A DNA stretch of 64,000 nucleotides, from the NCBI GenBank assembly GCA_009760855.2, contig WPIO01000004.1, positions 1,042,501 to 1,106,500 of the forward strand. Direction: 5' to 3'. This stretch comes from Cristatella mucedo. Its lineage: Eukaryota > Bryozoa > Phylactolaemata > Cristatellidae. Position 1 is the first letter of the stretch; each line of letters starts with the position of its first letter. The notes below the pieces were generated by a model. It saw only the letters and a program-made list of their open reading frames with translations, was not told the DNA's origin and searched no databases. Positions 29,482 through 41,919 of the stretch are shown here, one piece after another. The position numbers and the translations under genes are program-made.

Positions 29482-32195
29482 GTAAGTACGTATATTTGCG
29501 CACGGCTTACGGGTAGCTAACAATCTCGGGATGCCGCCTTTACTAGCTAGTCTCGCATTAACTGGTGACGTGTGCAGTGCCACCATTTTGGTGCAGCCAT
29601 TTTGTCGAAATGCTTTCTCGCTCGAATCGCTTTGTGGCAAGTAATTGTACTAGGCTGTACGTAGCGTTGTGTAATGGAAACGTGCACGTTGTCTTTTTAG
29701 ACCGCCCTAGACTGTAGGTCTGCGTATCGAGCACAGGACCGGCAGCATCCCGTCCGATCGGTGACATCTGGTGGGATCTCTGGGCTTGTTTAATAATGAT
29801 TGGTCTTCAGCAAACGTCAAGTAGCGAGTAGAATCAGCACAAGCATCTCGGGGAGGTCGACATCGTTGTTGCTATGCCCAGATTATGCAGGAAGCAGAAT
29901 CTTACGCATCTTGCAAGCACAATGCCTCCACGTCTTGCTGCACTGTGCCTGACTGAAGTCGGTCTGAGTTGGCTTACAGCCGGTTTATTTGACGAAAATC
30001 AGTATGCCTAACATGCCCCTAAATACGGGTGATAGTATCGGACTTGTATGAGCGGCGTCACAGTCGCTATTACTGAGTGGCCTCATTCTCGAGGCCAGTG
30101 CAACGATCCGTGAGTTGCGAATATGTCGTGTGACCTTCCGGTTCGTTTCTCTTACAAATAAACCTCGTGTTCGTGCTAGTTCGTGCGGTCAACACGAATA
30201 CTGTTGTAAAGCCACAGGTCCAGGACTCAACGGAAGTTCTCTCGGCATTTCGTGCATTTCCAGAGGAAATGCCCGTTGGAAGCAGCACGCGAGGAAGCTT
30301 GAGGTTTGACGGTGTAGCTAGCCACAGTGTGCCTCAACACTAGGGATGCACTCGTGCTGTACGGCATTTAGCGTTGACTAGTGAAGCCTTGCAACATAGC
30401 TCGGCATGGTGTTATTTTTTTAAACGAGCATTCAGCAGCTTGTTCTGGATTTGTGTACTAGCTTCGTGTTCTGTCTTAGTAATCGATGGACCTTAACGAG
30501 TGAGGCCAAGAACGCCATGGGCGGCATCCAAGTTCAATCGGCGGGGTATCATCGGTATCCGTGCTCCAGTCACATTCGGTTTTTGCAGACATGCATTTTT
30601 GCTGTTTTGTCGAGCTAATCAAACCTATATTTTAGCAGTGGTATTTTTTCCGGTGCACGATTAGTCGTGTTTTGCTCGGTAGGACCCAAGAAACGTTTTA
30701 TTTCGTGAGATGTTTTAGTGTGTACATGAAAGCCAGTCCTGATCATTTTGTTACCATTTCATAGTGATGCTATGGGGATAGTAGCTGAATATCTGATTTG
30801 TAACTGGCTTGTCGTGGTACTTGCTAGCTTGTATGAGCCTGTGCTTAGCCTAAGGTCGGGGTGATTAATTAGCCATTTTTGGTTTAATGAATACCAAGGA
30901 CATCGTTAGTCTGCCAGGTCATCATTAATTTGACATTTAAGCCTGTTGGCTAGTGACAGCATTACTGAAGTACTTGGGCCCATGAGTCTTTTGTGGGCAA
31001 AAGAAGGGGGGGGGGGTAAAAGGTTCGGAGCCAGGCCACTAGGTAGACTAGAGTGATTGAACTAATAAGCTAAACGCTTCCCTTTACGTCTATGCAAGAA
31101 TTCGTTCGTTGCTCTTTAGCGTTTTATGATTGTTTCAATAAATCTTTTAATCGGCAACCTAATCGGTTAGCTACCCCTGTGCGAGTAGTAGTAGGCCGCT
31201 TAAATGTTTTGAAATGATACAAAATCTAGCTGATTTTTCGGCTGTCGATCGCGTGCTATCGGCACACAAAATACTGGGAGAGCTCAGAAACCGGTGTGAA
31301 TAGTTAACATTGAGCTAGCCTGACAGCCAGTTTAAAAAATAATGTAAGCATTTCATGGCTCGTTTAATTGGTTAATCTAGGGTCAGTCGTCTGGTCACGT
31401 GGTTAATATATCACCATTGTCCACCGTTCAAGTGTAGCATGGGATATATATATAATGTGTGCAGTGCCATAAATCATGCCCGTTTGCGGTCAGTTAAATA
31501 TAAATGGTCAACTGCCCCCTGACCACGTCCTGTCCTGCCCAGCCTCTTGTGTTGGCCTAAGTCAGGATTCATACGAGTCTGCCTGACCCTCCAGATTGTC
31601 ACTAGCATATTCACGACCCAAGCGTGTTATCTGGTATCCTGGTATGGCCCATCTCGTAAAGCTGACATTATCTTCACATGAATTAGCAGGGTGAAAAAAT
31701 TACGGCTGAGGCCCGTGCTCTGGGAGCAGATGCGAACTTGATAATTTTCTGGTCAGGCAGGCAAGTGCTTGGCATTCATTGCTATGGGCGCTTTGTATGG
31801 GCTCCGTGTTACATGCTCATCAATGAGTCGGCTAAACAAGGGAAGAGCAGGTTGTTATTGAGTTTTTAGAGCATATTTAATGAAATATCGAGTAGGGGGT
31901 AGATCTACAGCCTGTTCGTGGTTGAAGTTTTTTGTATGGTGCGGTGTACAATAAAAAAAAAAAATGCTGTGCATCGCTAGTGAGTCCGGGCTATACAAAC
32001 TGAAGGGGCAGTCATATCAGTATAACAGAAAAGTTACGTACAGCCATAAAACGTGTGTTCAACATGGTTCGAATATATTGGTGGCTGCGACGAAAGCTGC
32101 CGATTCGTGCCATTATACTGTTGTGCTACGAATGGTCTGCCGATTATGCCAGTTACTATAATGCCGGCCTTTCGTAGCTTGCTGCTTGCATGTGG
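29482..32195. other. unassigned sequence, possibly intron
   Basis: No recognisable repeat or exon in 2.7 kb. G10 run at 31006-31016. Confidence 0.35.
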
Positions 32196-32465
32196 TGGAA
32201 TTGGAGGTCATAGCAGCAAATCACTGCAGTGGCAAGTCTTGGCTGTGGGGGGCTCGATGAACATTGGCTGGAGATTCTATGAGCGATTAAGGATGAATCT
32301 ACCACGTGGTTGACCAGAATTCTAGGCCTTGCTCACCATTCCAAGAAGCAGACAAATGCAACCCCAATTAGAAGTCATCCGTGTACGACATATTGCCCAC
32401 CCCGAGATGTAGGGTTGGCCATATGCTTGTAGAATCACAATCTTAAGGGCTAGCCATTTTGGGTT
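32196..32465 (+). repeat. dispersed repeat U1, copy a
   Basis: Shares GTGGCAAGTCTTGGC, CTATGAGCGATTAAGGATG, CCAAGAAGCAGACAAATGCA, GGTTGGCCATATGCTTGTAG and GCTAGCCATTTTGGGT with the region at 40245-40505, and the last blocks with 35755-35900. Family not recognised. Confidence 0.6.
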
Positions 32466-33460
32466 CAAACGTTGGTGCATGAATGCATATACCAACGCGT
32501 TTAGCTCACTCGAATGCAGCCCTTTAGGATACCGGGATGCGAGTATTCCAATGTCATAGGTAGTCAGGCACCAGCTGTTGCCTGAGGTGTGGCGGCTGTG
32601 TTTGATCTTGGACGACGACTTACAGCGCGGTGATCAAGCTGTTCTGTCGGAATCAACGAAATATGTAGGCAGCTGCTAATGACCAGTTTAAGTGCATATC
32701 GTATATATTTAGAGCAAAGGGTATAGTGCATTCCCAAGCAGGTTTGTTAAGGGTGGTCTTTCTTGTCACGGTAGATTACGGCTGCACTCTGCTGCCTTTG
32801 TGTTGTGTGTACAGTTGTGTAGCATAAGGCTATATGCATTCAGGAAAAAAGATTAATGCATTCAGTAGTAAGCTCTTTTATGCCTTGGGATGAGGCTGCT
32901 CTGCTTGTGCATTGCAGTTAACTATTAATGCCGATTCCGACTCGGATTGGAAGTCATCGCAACAACCACGTTCTTTAAATCTTTACATGCCACTTGCTAA
33001 AGAGGTCAGCAATATTCGGTCTGAGTACACTGATTTTTTGGCAATTCAGCCACTTACATGGGAGTCGCAAATGGAATATGGTAGACATGGTTTGCGTATG
33101 AGCTCTCGAGATTCTGTGTGGCAGCATCTCTGTAATGGTAGTCGATGTGCGGCTAGCACGTGTCACTATGGAACCGGCTCATTGGCATCAACAGGTTGCT
33201 GTCATCTTGGTTATGAAATCCAGTCTCTGTTTCTATGACTACATTCAAATCAAAACCATGCCCGACTTCTGCGTGGGCCCGCGAAACTTGGTTGGTGTCC
33301 CAGTGCAATCAATAGTTTAAGCATTATAACAAATGGATTGCTTATTTAGGGAAGTTAACTTTAGCCAGTTTAAGGTACAGCAAGCCACTCAATGCTGAAG
33401 CTGCCGTACATCTGGCCACTTCACAGCAGTAGGCGAATGGTTGCCAGCCCAGAATCGTGT
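32466..33460. other. unassigned sequence
   Basis: A possible exon begins after TTGTGCATTGCAG at 32917 with an open frame to 33238, but nothing in its translation is recognisable. Confidence 0.3.
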
Positions 33461-33576
33461 TTATAGCTCACTAGGTAAGGCGGTTGCTTTTCACGACCTC
33501 GGCCCCAAGGTCGTGGGTTCGAATCCTGCGGTGGGCGATCCTTTATCGCCACGATACAAAAAGTTGAAATCAGCTA
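33461..33576 (+). mobile_element. SINE-B copy
   Basis: TAGCTCACTAGGTAAGGCGG (box A region), AAGGTCGTGGGTTCGAATCC (box B exact), TGCGGTGGGCGATCCTTTAT; tail truncated after ATACAAAAAG. Confidence 0.85.
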
Positions 33577-35155
33577 TCTTTTTAGCTTAGCGAAAGTATT
33601 GCTGAGAAAAAAGTGCTGCTAGCTGCTCTGTTGTTCATATAGCAATTTTTTCAAAGTAACAGCTGGGTGAAGGCCAATTCAGTGCAGCATTTGCTGTTGG
33701 CAATTCTTTTACGCGCACAGGTGGTCGTGATTCTAATAATTAAGCTCGTATCAAATAAACGGAATCGGGACACCAGTTGTGTATTGAGCTGTAGACAGAA
33801 TCTTGAGGAAACAGCGCTCTGTAGTAATGAACGTCTTTGGTGTGGATATACTGGATTGTTACACATCAGAACACGGGAAGCGATGTTAAGGCAGACAGAC
33901 TTAAGGGTGTAATGGGGATGCGGCTTGAATTAGGGAATGGACAAAGTAGCTATAACAAAATAACCCAGATCGATACGACGATCTTCGTAGATCAGAACTA
34001 GGAGGATGGGAATAGGTTGGTTGGTTCATGGTCGAAATCACTAAGAGTTTTTTGCTTACGAAGCTGAGATGTTTTATGCTTTAGCTAAGTGATTGGCTAG
34101 ATGTACGACATTCTATGTATGCCAGTAGGTGTGCAGTCTTAAATGCTGAGTAGGAACAAGCACAGCTTAAACTCATTCAAACAACTTGTTACGAAAGAAA
34201 TAGTGTTGGCTATTGTTATCGGGCAGACAAATCTCAAATTTAAAAACCAAGAAACCAAATAGCCACATTGAAAGTTGCAAGTGGCTGCCCTACCAAGTGC
34301 TGTTCAAAATAGTGTGGTTTTTCAAAATGAAGATTGTCAAACAGTAAGTGGTTATGGTTCACATAAAAAACTTAGTTCGTCGGCCGTGTCACGTACCTGC
34401 AAAGCACGTGGGTAAGTATTCTCATGCTTGTGCGGACTTCTTGTGGCCAGTCATAATAGCATTGGAGCCTTCTTCGAAAGTGCCTCTGCTGAATGACACT
34501 GCTTGTCAATGCAGCTGTCTTTGGTGAACCCCACTGGCCATTGTAAGTAATCCTGAATGGTTAGCAAAAATAGAGGCTATATATAGTGAAATGTAAAGGG
34601 TCATCTTTGCTCACATCGCCAACCCTGGAAATGATGTTCCGTGGTTGTTGCTAAGCCTTACTTTATCGGTGAAAATGTGACGACTACATAGGTCTTTGCG
34701 AATTACCCCCACCCCACGTAATGGCCTGCCACTGAATACAGAAAATATGCTGTGAAATAAAGGTACTGCATGTGAGTGTACTAGGTTAGCATAAGTACTG
34801 CTTAATGATGCAGAGCTATAAAGCTATATTCAGAATGAATGACAAATCATATGTGGTTGTAGTAGTGAAGTGTAATACCTGCTATAATCGATGTTTAGAC
34901 ATTGAATCTTGTTCTTGTCATTAAAAAAGAATGGAAAAATAAATCAGGTCTTGGCTGTGGTGTTCTTGCTTCAGTGTTTAAAAAAATGGGGAATTAAACT
35001 GGTTATGAGATGTTGCAAATAAATGCTTGGTTTCGTAGCCGGACGGTAAAATGACATGTAAGTTGGGTGTGAATAGCCAGTAGAAATCGTTGACATTGAG
35101 TTCCCCGTCCAGAGCAAGGTTAGGCTCTGTGCAAACCCGGACATTGTGCCTCTGT
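33577..35155. other. unassigned sequence
   Basis: Nothing recognised except weak similarity of 34270-34420 to the 147-bp unit at 46147. Confidence 0.3.
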
Positions 35156-35522
35156 AATAATAATAATAATAATAATGCATTTGATAAAGCGCCCTCAGAG
35201 AACTTAATCTCTGTCTAGGCGCTTTACATTTACTGCAAAGGGAAATGCAATTAAATGGTAAAATCATGTTTGAAAAACAAAATAATATGGTTAGGTGTGA
35301 CATGCACAGGGTCAGCATGCAAATGTGGTTAGTGGCAGCATGCAGTGTCAGCACGCATAAGCACAGCAAGGACGAATCACAGGGACCCACTAAATGCTGT
35401 CCTAAATAGGTGTGTTTAAGTTCCTTTTAATGTGGTCAGGTCAGGGGATGTTCTGACGCAGGTCGGGAGGGAGTTCCAGGCTTTGGGGGCATACGAACTA
35501 AATGCACGGTCTCCAAAGGATT
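35156..35522 (-). mobile_element. LINE-B 3' end with C-terminal coding remnant
   Basis: (AAT)n tail, GATAAAGCGCCCTCAGAGAA, full 3' UTR, then coding sequence for DRAFSSYAPKAWNSLPTCVR. It breaks off abruptly at 35522, where the copy at 26467-27900 continues. Confidence 0.9.
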
Positions 35523-35754
35523 GTAGCTGCCAAGAAGGTTGCAGAAGGGAATCGCACTGCAAGGAGACCTCGTGGCAGGTTTGACCTTGCGACTGAGTGG
35601 ATGCCCCCTGCCCCAAGCTCGGCTGGCTCGCCCCCGGTGCTCGGATTCCCGGCCCTAAGTTTCCCTAGGCCCCTCTAGCACTTTCATGATATGAAATAGG
35701 CTAGGCAGATGGCGCTTGGTACATTTTATTAGCAAGTTGAACCTTCTGAATGGT

Positions 35755-35900
35755 TGGCAGACAAATGTAAACCTATTTTGAGAAAGGTCGTCTTATGACA
35801 AAAAAGTCTGCTTGAGTAGGATCGGCAATAAGCTTGCATAAAAGCAAGAAGTGAAGCAAAGCGAACCTCAAGAACCTCCAGCCATTTTGGTAAATACAGC
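35755..35900 (+). repeat. dispersed repeat U1, copy b
   Basis: GGCAGACAAATGTAAACCTA, GAGAAAGGTCGTCTTATGAC, AAGCTTGCATAAAAGCAAG and CCAGCCATTTTGGTAAATA, in the same order as copies a and c. Confidence 0.6.
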
Positions 35901-36399
35901 CATTTTAGGTGAATATATGTGGCATGCTAGAAAGCTGCACTGGCTTCCAAAACGTTCCGTTGTTTGTGGTGACAGTTTTCTGTCATAGGTCTTCATTGCG
36001 GTTAGCAACGAATAGATATGCTGCCATAGCAGTGCTCAGAATGAATCATCACTTTTGCAGTTATGTGATGTGTGGCATATGTCGTGGTCTAGATACAATA
36101 ACCAATACAATGACCCCTGATTGATACAGCTATACCTATGACGCCAAAATGGCCAGACAAATTCTAGGGCATCACCGCAGTAGCGTGAATAAGCTGTGTG
36201 TTCGAGCCTAGTTTAACACAAGACGTGTAGGTATAACCACGAGCTGCTCTACGGGCGAATGTCGGTAGCCTAGATTTAAAGAGCTGTGGGATCTGTATGC
36301 ATCGCTTGTTATCAGCTGCGTTTCTCATCGTTTTTGGGGGTTATTGTAAATTTGTGATTGTACCATGCCACACCAATCTTACCGAGCTATAAAAAAGGG

Positions 36400-36569
36400 C
36401 TAGCTGATTCAACAGCCTCTTTTATATGGCGACAGAAGAGCCTTTGCGGCTATCACCGCAGTTAGCAGTGGCCATAAAGGATCGCCCACCGCAGGATTCG
36501 AACCCATGACCTTGGGACCGAGGTCACGTGAAGCAACCGCCTTACCTAGTGTGCCATCACGGCTCACCA
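36400..36569 (-). mobile_element. SINE-B copy, near full length
   Basis: Minus strand reads GGTGAGCCGTGATGGCACAC (box A), GGTCATGGGTTCGAATCCTG (box B), GCGGTGGGCGATCCTTTATG, GGCTCTTCTGTCGCCATATA, then GAGGCTGTTGAATCAGCTAG. Confidence 0.92.
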
Positions 36570-39500
36570 TAGGCATCTGACAACCATCATACAAATTGCA
36601 TGGATTGAAGCGCCGAAGCATGCTTGTATGCCCGGTTTTTTATGGGAGTGTTCCCACGTATTTCTTTTCTGTGCGTTGGCCTCGGCACTGTTCTCTTAAA
36701 TCATTCCTCATAACAAGGAGGGCACTAACCCGCATGGTTCATTGAACTCGGGCACAGTCTCGTGTAGGAAAGAGTTGCTTAGTGCGTTTCTTGTTGGCCT
36801 TAGTCGTCGTCGGTAACCGCAAGGCAAGTGAGTACGACTGAAGCAATGTTCCATGGTTAATCTTTTAAGACGTAACATCTTTGTGGGAAGGTCGCCCGCC
36901 TTTCGGGCTTGTGACCCGTTGATAATATTTTGGAAGTAAGCTAGAAAATGGATCTCTTAGGTCGAAGCAAAAATTTTCAAGGTATGTGGACCTGGTTGAC
37001 AACTGCGGCCGTTAGAGTCAGTGGCAGCATGCACAGTATCAACACGTAATCGGCAGCTAGCCATACCTAGCAATAACCTCATCCAATGGCTTTCAGTTTA
37101 TTTCTCACACGGTCTTGGGGGGAGCCTGAAGATTATAGAGCGTGGGTGGAGTGTTAGACTTCATCGTACCCTTCGAAACTCGGGTGAGTCCGGCTAGCTG
37201 CCACCTGCTAGATTGTTTTCGAGGCAGCAATGCTCGAGTGAGGGGGTTGCTGCACACGGCTGTGGGAAAAGATAACCTAAACGTATTTATTTCGTGTATA
37301 TATAAACAGAAGCTGGCGACAATGGACAGCCTGCTGTGAGCACTGTGCCCATAGCAGACGTACGGCTGTATGAACAACGATGCCGTATTAGCTGTCGGGT
37401 GCTGCTTGAGTAGAAAGTCACTTTTTTTTTTATCCCGTTCTTACTCCAACCAGTGCTGTACAAAGGCATCTGTGGAGAGGAATAAAAACCTAAAATGTGG
37501 TGGACGTCTGACTACCACAGTATGTATGCTGTGTGACATGCCGAAACAGCCAGCAGAGCGCTCGGGTCATGCACGCGATTGAGCGATTGTGCAGCAGAAA
37601 CTGAAAAAGGCAGTTCTATTTAGGCTTTTGTGCTTGCCCAAACGCTTGCACATTTCGCCTGATTGCATATCTACAGAGGCGTTCTCTCAGTGGAGAGCTA
37701 GGGACCTGAGAACAAAGCTAGGTGATGGCTACGGGGTCAGTAGTTAAGGCTAAACTCGTAGTACGAATAAGTACTGTGAGGTGAGGTAGTCGTTCGATCG
37801 ATAATTGCTGGAACACGCAAATGTGTGCATGCATGCAAACCATGCATGCACCCACACAACCTGCAGGTAGGCAACCATGCATAACGTGTGTTTGCGTGCC
37901 GCAGCAGTGTGACCAAAAACATGGTTCTAATAAAATGTTCACTGTGTTCGTCGGTAACTTTTGACATCTCAGTGCTTAAAAGAGAGCCAGCTGTGCTGTC
38001 CTGTTTTGCCCACGAGCTCTCACCCTCAGAGGTTGCATGTGCAGGGCCTGGTAGTGTCGAGTTATGTCGTAAACCTCTATTGAGCTACATCAGCTGCCAG
38101 GCTATGCGTACGGCTTCTCCTCAAAGTGCCACCAACGCCAGGGGTCATAGCATCTGTAAATCGAGCCACAAGCTCTTTAACCTGATTATTAGGAGACTAC
38201 TGGAAACCACGTTCCCTGGTGGAATCACGTGAGGGATTATTAACAAAGCTTAGTAAGTCATTTGCCAGCGAACGAGCACTAGCATCTGTGATCAGCACCT
38301 GGCCCTCGGCACTAAGTTAGCCCCAATACTCAAGCTTGTCAACCGGACCCCTGGGATGTGCGCGCGCTTGCGTGCGCGCGTTGGTCTGACCCTCGTTTGC
38401 TCACCTGACTCGTGCCAGATATACCTGGGGCGGCATGAGGCTCAGCATCGAAATATTGTATCTTGACCATCACTATCTATGTGATACCCAACCGTCAGTA
38501 CCTTAGATCAAATTTTTTATATTTAATTGTGGAAGTGTCCTGAGTCTCGAGGGGTTTAGCACATGCATAGAGTGACTGGTACTGAATCTGTTGATGTGAT
38601 TACCGTGGCCCTGGTTGGCTGAGGTTCGGTGCAAAACGTATACTTTTGACTTTACAGGTCTTTATATGGTTAACATTTGGTTGCATCAAACGATAGCTGA
38701 TAATGTTACCCTTGGCTATGGTTAAAATATATGGTTACATCAAACGACAGTTGGCATGTTACCCTAATTGTTGTGTGACGATTTGCTTGCTAGTCGTTCC
38801 GTTATTCTGAGAAATATCTATAAATGCCCATCGGGTGGGGGGCCTGACTCCTCACCCCTTGGCCCTTCCCCATTTACCGAAGCATTTTGGTGTGACATGA
38901 TCCTCATTATCTCCAGAATGCCGAAGCTTGGTGTAATTAATGCACAACCGTCTGTAAATGGCAGTGCTACGACTCTGTTGCAACGCCCTGGCCAATGCAA
39001 GTTGACGTATGGCATCTCTGTCGGGATTTGCAGGGTAGCCATGGCTGTAACTTAAATGCCAGCTGGCTTTGGCTCGCCGTGGCAGCTGCTGCTGATACCC
39101 TGGTTAAGGTACTCGCGAGGCTTAGAGCTGAACTTCAAGGTGAAGTAGTAGCGTTTTTTTAGGACAATCGCCCTTCAGTGTAATAAGCGTACATGATGCC
39201 AGCCGCAACAGTTGCATTAGGAAAAGGGAATTGCTTCGTGGCCGCCTAATAATTATTATTGCTAAGTTGAGGTGTCCCTCTATCGTGGGCCCAATTGGTC
39301 ACATAGGATCGTTGCAGTTCTCAATCAGAAAGCAGCGAATCTTAGTTGTACAGTTCGTTGATTAGGCAGACACGTGCTTAGGTGTTACTTTATGTGTGAC
39401 AATGGGGTTGTTATTAGCTGTGCATTGACCTCCGGAAGAGCGTAGTCCCCATTAATCTCGGCTCTGCTAGGAAACAGCTGGGGTTATTGTGTTACTGTCC

Positions 39501-40244
39501 TACAATTGGCAGTATTGCTAAAAGCCCTTATAGTGTGACCGGCTTGTTATTGTGGGATGTTTTGATGAGAGGCTAATACTGGCCCAACAAAAGAAATTTG
39601 TTTATTCTTAGCTAACGTTCATCTTTTGGTTGGTAAGAAACTTATGTAAATATTGTTTCATCCGGTAAGAGTAAACAGGCATATTTTGGTTCGTGCACAA
39701 ACGTTTTATTTAATTTGTTGTTATGACAAATCGCTGTACAATAGAATATAAAAAGTAAGCACTAATGACCTGGCTGAAGATCCTTCCACATTCGCAAGAG
39801 AAGGGGCTGTGATTCGCGTCTGATTTCTCTACACCATCTATGGTCTGTAATGTGATCTAACTGAAGTGCAGTGGTACGACAAGTCTACCGCAGTTGTAAT
39901 TGATCCATATCTCACTGTGTTATTCGGATGGTGTATGACTGTCCGGTGTGCCTCGTGTGCTGCTGTGCTACTACTTTTAGCTTGCTTACATGCGAGGATA
40001 CGAGAGAATTCATCTAGTGTTGCATTGAAGCTACTCTCACTGTGTCTCGTCGGCCTAACTTAGTTGACTTGTGCACACGGTGTTGTTGGGGTTGCCGTGA
40101 TGAAGAGGACATTCTATTTGTGCTGGTCCCATGCTATTCATGCTGTCATTGTTTGCAACTTAACTGCTGTTTTTGATGGGAGCCACCATGATACGATCCA
40201 GCGTTTACTAGCCGGACAGTTTCGTGATATCTACAGATGAGCAC
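36570..40244. other. unassigned sequence
   Basis: 3.7 kb without a recognisable gene. Small curiosities: alternating GCGCGC/GTGCGCGC at 38357-38381 and GTGCATGCATGCA at about 37824-37850. Confidence 0.3.
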
Positions 40245-40505
40245 CCCAAAGGTGGTTGCCAAGTCTTGGCAGATATTGGCACTCGATAAATATTTGCAGG
40301 ATATTCGATGAGCGATTGAGCCGAAGCTATAGATTCGTTCATCAGATGTATGTGTGTCATGCTTTACCGTGTAAAGAAGCAGACGAATGTAACCTATTTA
40401 GAGAAATGTCAATTTATGGCAACACGCCTGCTAGAGAAGGGTTGGGTCGGCCGTATGCTTGTCTAAAAGCAAGAGCGAACCTCTCATTCCAGCCATCTTG
40501 GGTAA
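40245..40505 (+). repeat. dispersed repeat U1, copy c
   Basis: GGTTGCCAAGTCTTGGCAG, CGATGAGCGATTGAGCCG, AAAGAAGCAGACGAATGTAA, GGGTCGGCCGTATGCTTGTC and CCAGCCATCTTGGGTAAATA align with copy a in order and spacing. Confidence 0.6.
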
Positions 40506-41919
40506 ATAAATTACCACAAGGTGTATGTGCATTCACGCAATGGTGCACGTGCCTTCACACAAGGCTGTATGTGGTGCGCTACAAAGATGCACCAGTGTTC
40601 AAGCTTGGGATTCTCATACCTAGATGGCAGCAGTTGAGATGCAGCAGCAGTTCTGAATGCATCCATACGAAGTTTTGCACGCCACTCACTCGTGATAGCG
40701 TTGTGATTGATATCCTGTAGAGATCCGGTTTGCTTTTTAGCAGTTGCTAATCGTTGCAAGAAAGCTAGCCGGGGATAAACGCATTTGTGTAACTGATTGC
40801 AGCACATCCTGTGCTTTTCACAGATCCTTGGTCCTCGGTGACCCTTTTTTCTTTTAATGAGGTATTGGTATCTTTGCTAAAAACCTGCTCGGTGTTCGAA
40901 GCATTCTACTGCAATAGCAGCCACCAGACTAGAGTTTGTAAGCACGATTGAATAAAAGTCGTTATTGGTCTGCTAAGTGTTGCGAGTTGTCAGCTGCAAA
41001 CAAGTTTTACACACAAGTTACTACAGTAATGACAGCAGGCTAAGCTAGCAAGCTTGTCAATAGCTCATAGGTTTGCTATAGAAGAAGAACTGCTCAGTAA
41101 CCCCGTGTCCTTTGACAAGGGCTTGCCATGTGTATATATACGATCCGAAACGCTCCGTTGCTGCTGTATCTGCATATCCAAGGCAGATGCAGCGAGAGTA
41201 GGATTCCAACTGGCAGCCTGACAATCAAGCACAAACCTGTTCTCTGTGTATAGTAGTCAATAAGAAAATCCCAATAAAGTGGAGAGAAATCAACTAGGTT
41301 ATGTCATTGTCTCAGCATTGTGTGCTATTTTGTGTGTGGAATATTAGTTAGTATGGAAGCTATGTGCTACTGATCATATCAGCTAAGTGTAGTGTATGTA
41401 CTTAAACAAATGCAGTGCTGCTAGCATATGCAATGTATTAGTGAAAAATCTGAGCCGATAAAAATGTGCAACCCAAATGTCGTTGGCATACTGATGCTAG
41501 AACATTTATCCCGTTGTGGTTCGTGATGCAATACTAACTAATGGGGAAATGTGATTGCTATTGTGCTAAATAGTGTCCTATGTATGGTATAGCCAAACTG
41601 CAAACAAATGACCTACTGGTTTTATCGGTTTTTGACCCAGTAAAAATCTGAGTATTAGGATAACTTACATAAGCAGCTGGTGACGCTCCATTCTTAGCAG
41701 AATGACCAGTCTTTGTCAGCAGTGGCGCTTGGTGGCAGGGCCCCCTATACAGGAAGGGGCTGCACTTTGGGATTCCCTTTTATTCAATAGCGAACCCAAC
41801 TGGCCGTCATCAACAACGAAATACTGGCCTGGTGCTACTCGTTAAGAAGCCGCCGTGTTCGTGTCAAATAAGCCCTGCGATCTTTTACTTTCGGGTCTTT
41901 ACCCCTGGATGAAAATCTT
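40506..41919. other. unassigned sequence
   Basis: No exon or repeat recognised. Confidence 0.3.

Noticed and set aside
32917-33238. Coding exon after the acceptor TTGTGCATTGCAG
   Set aside because: Open for about 107 codons but not recognisable, with no convincing donor or poly(A) signal; chance open frames of this size are common here.
38357-38381. Alternating CG/TG stretch as a functional Z-DNA element
   Set aside because: Short and isolated; no gene context to support a role.
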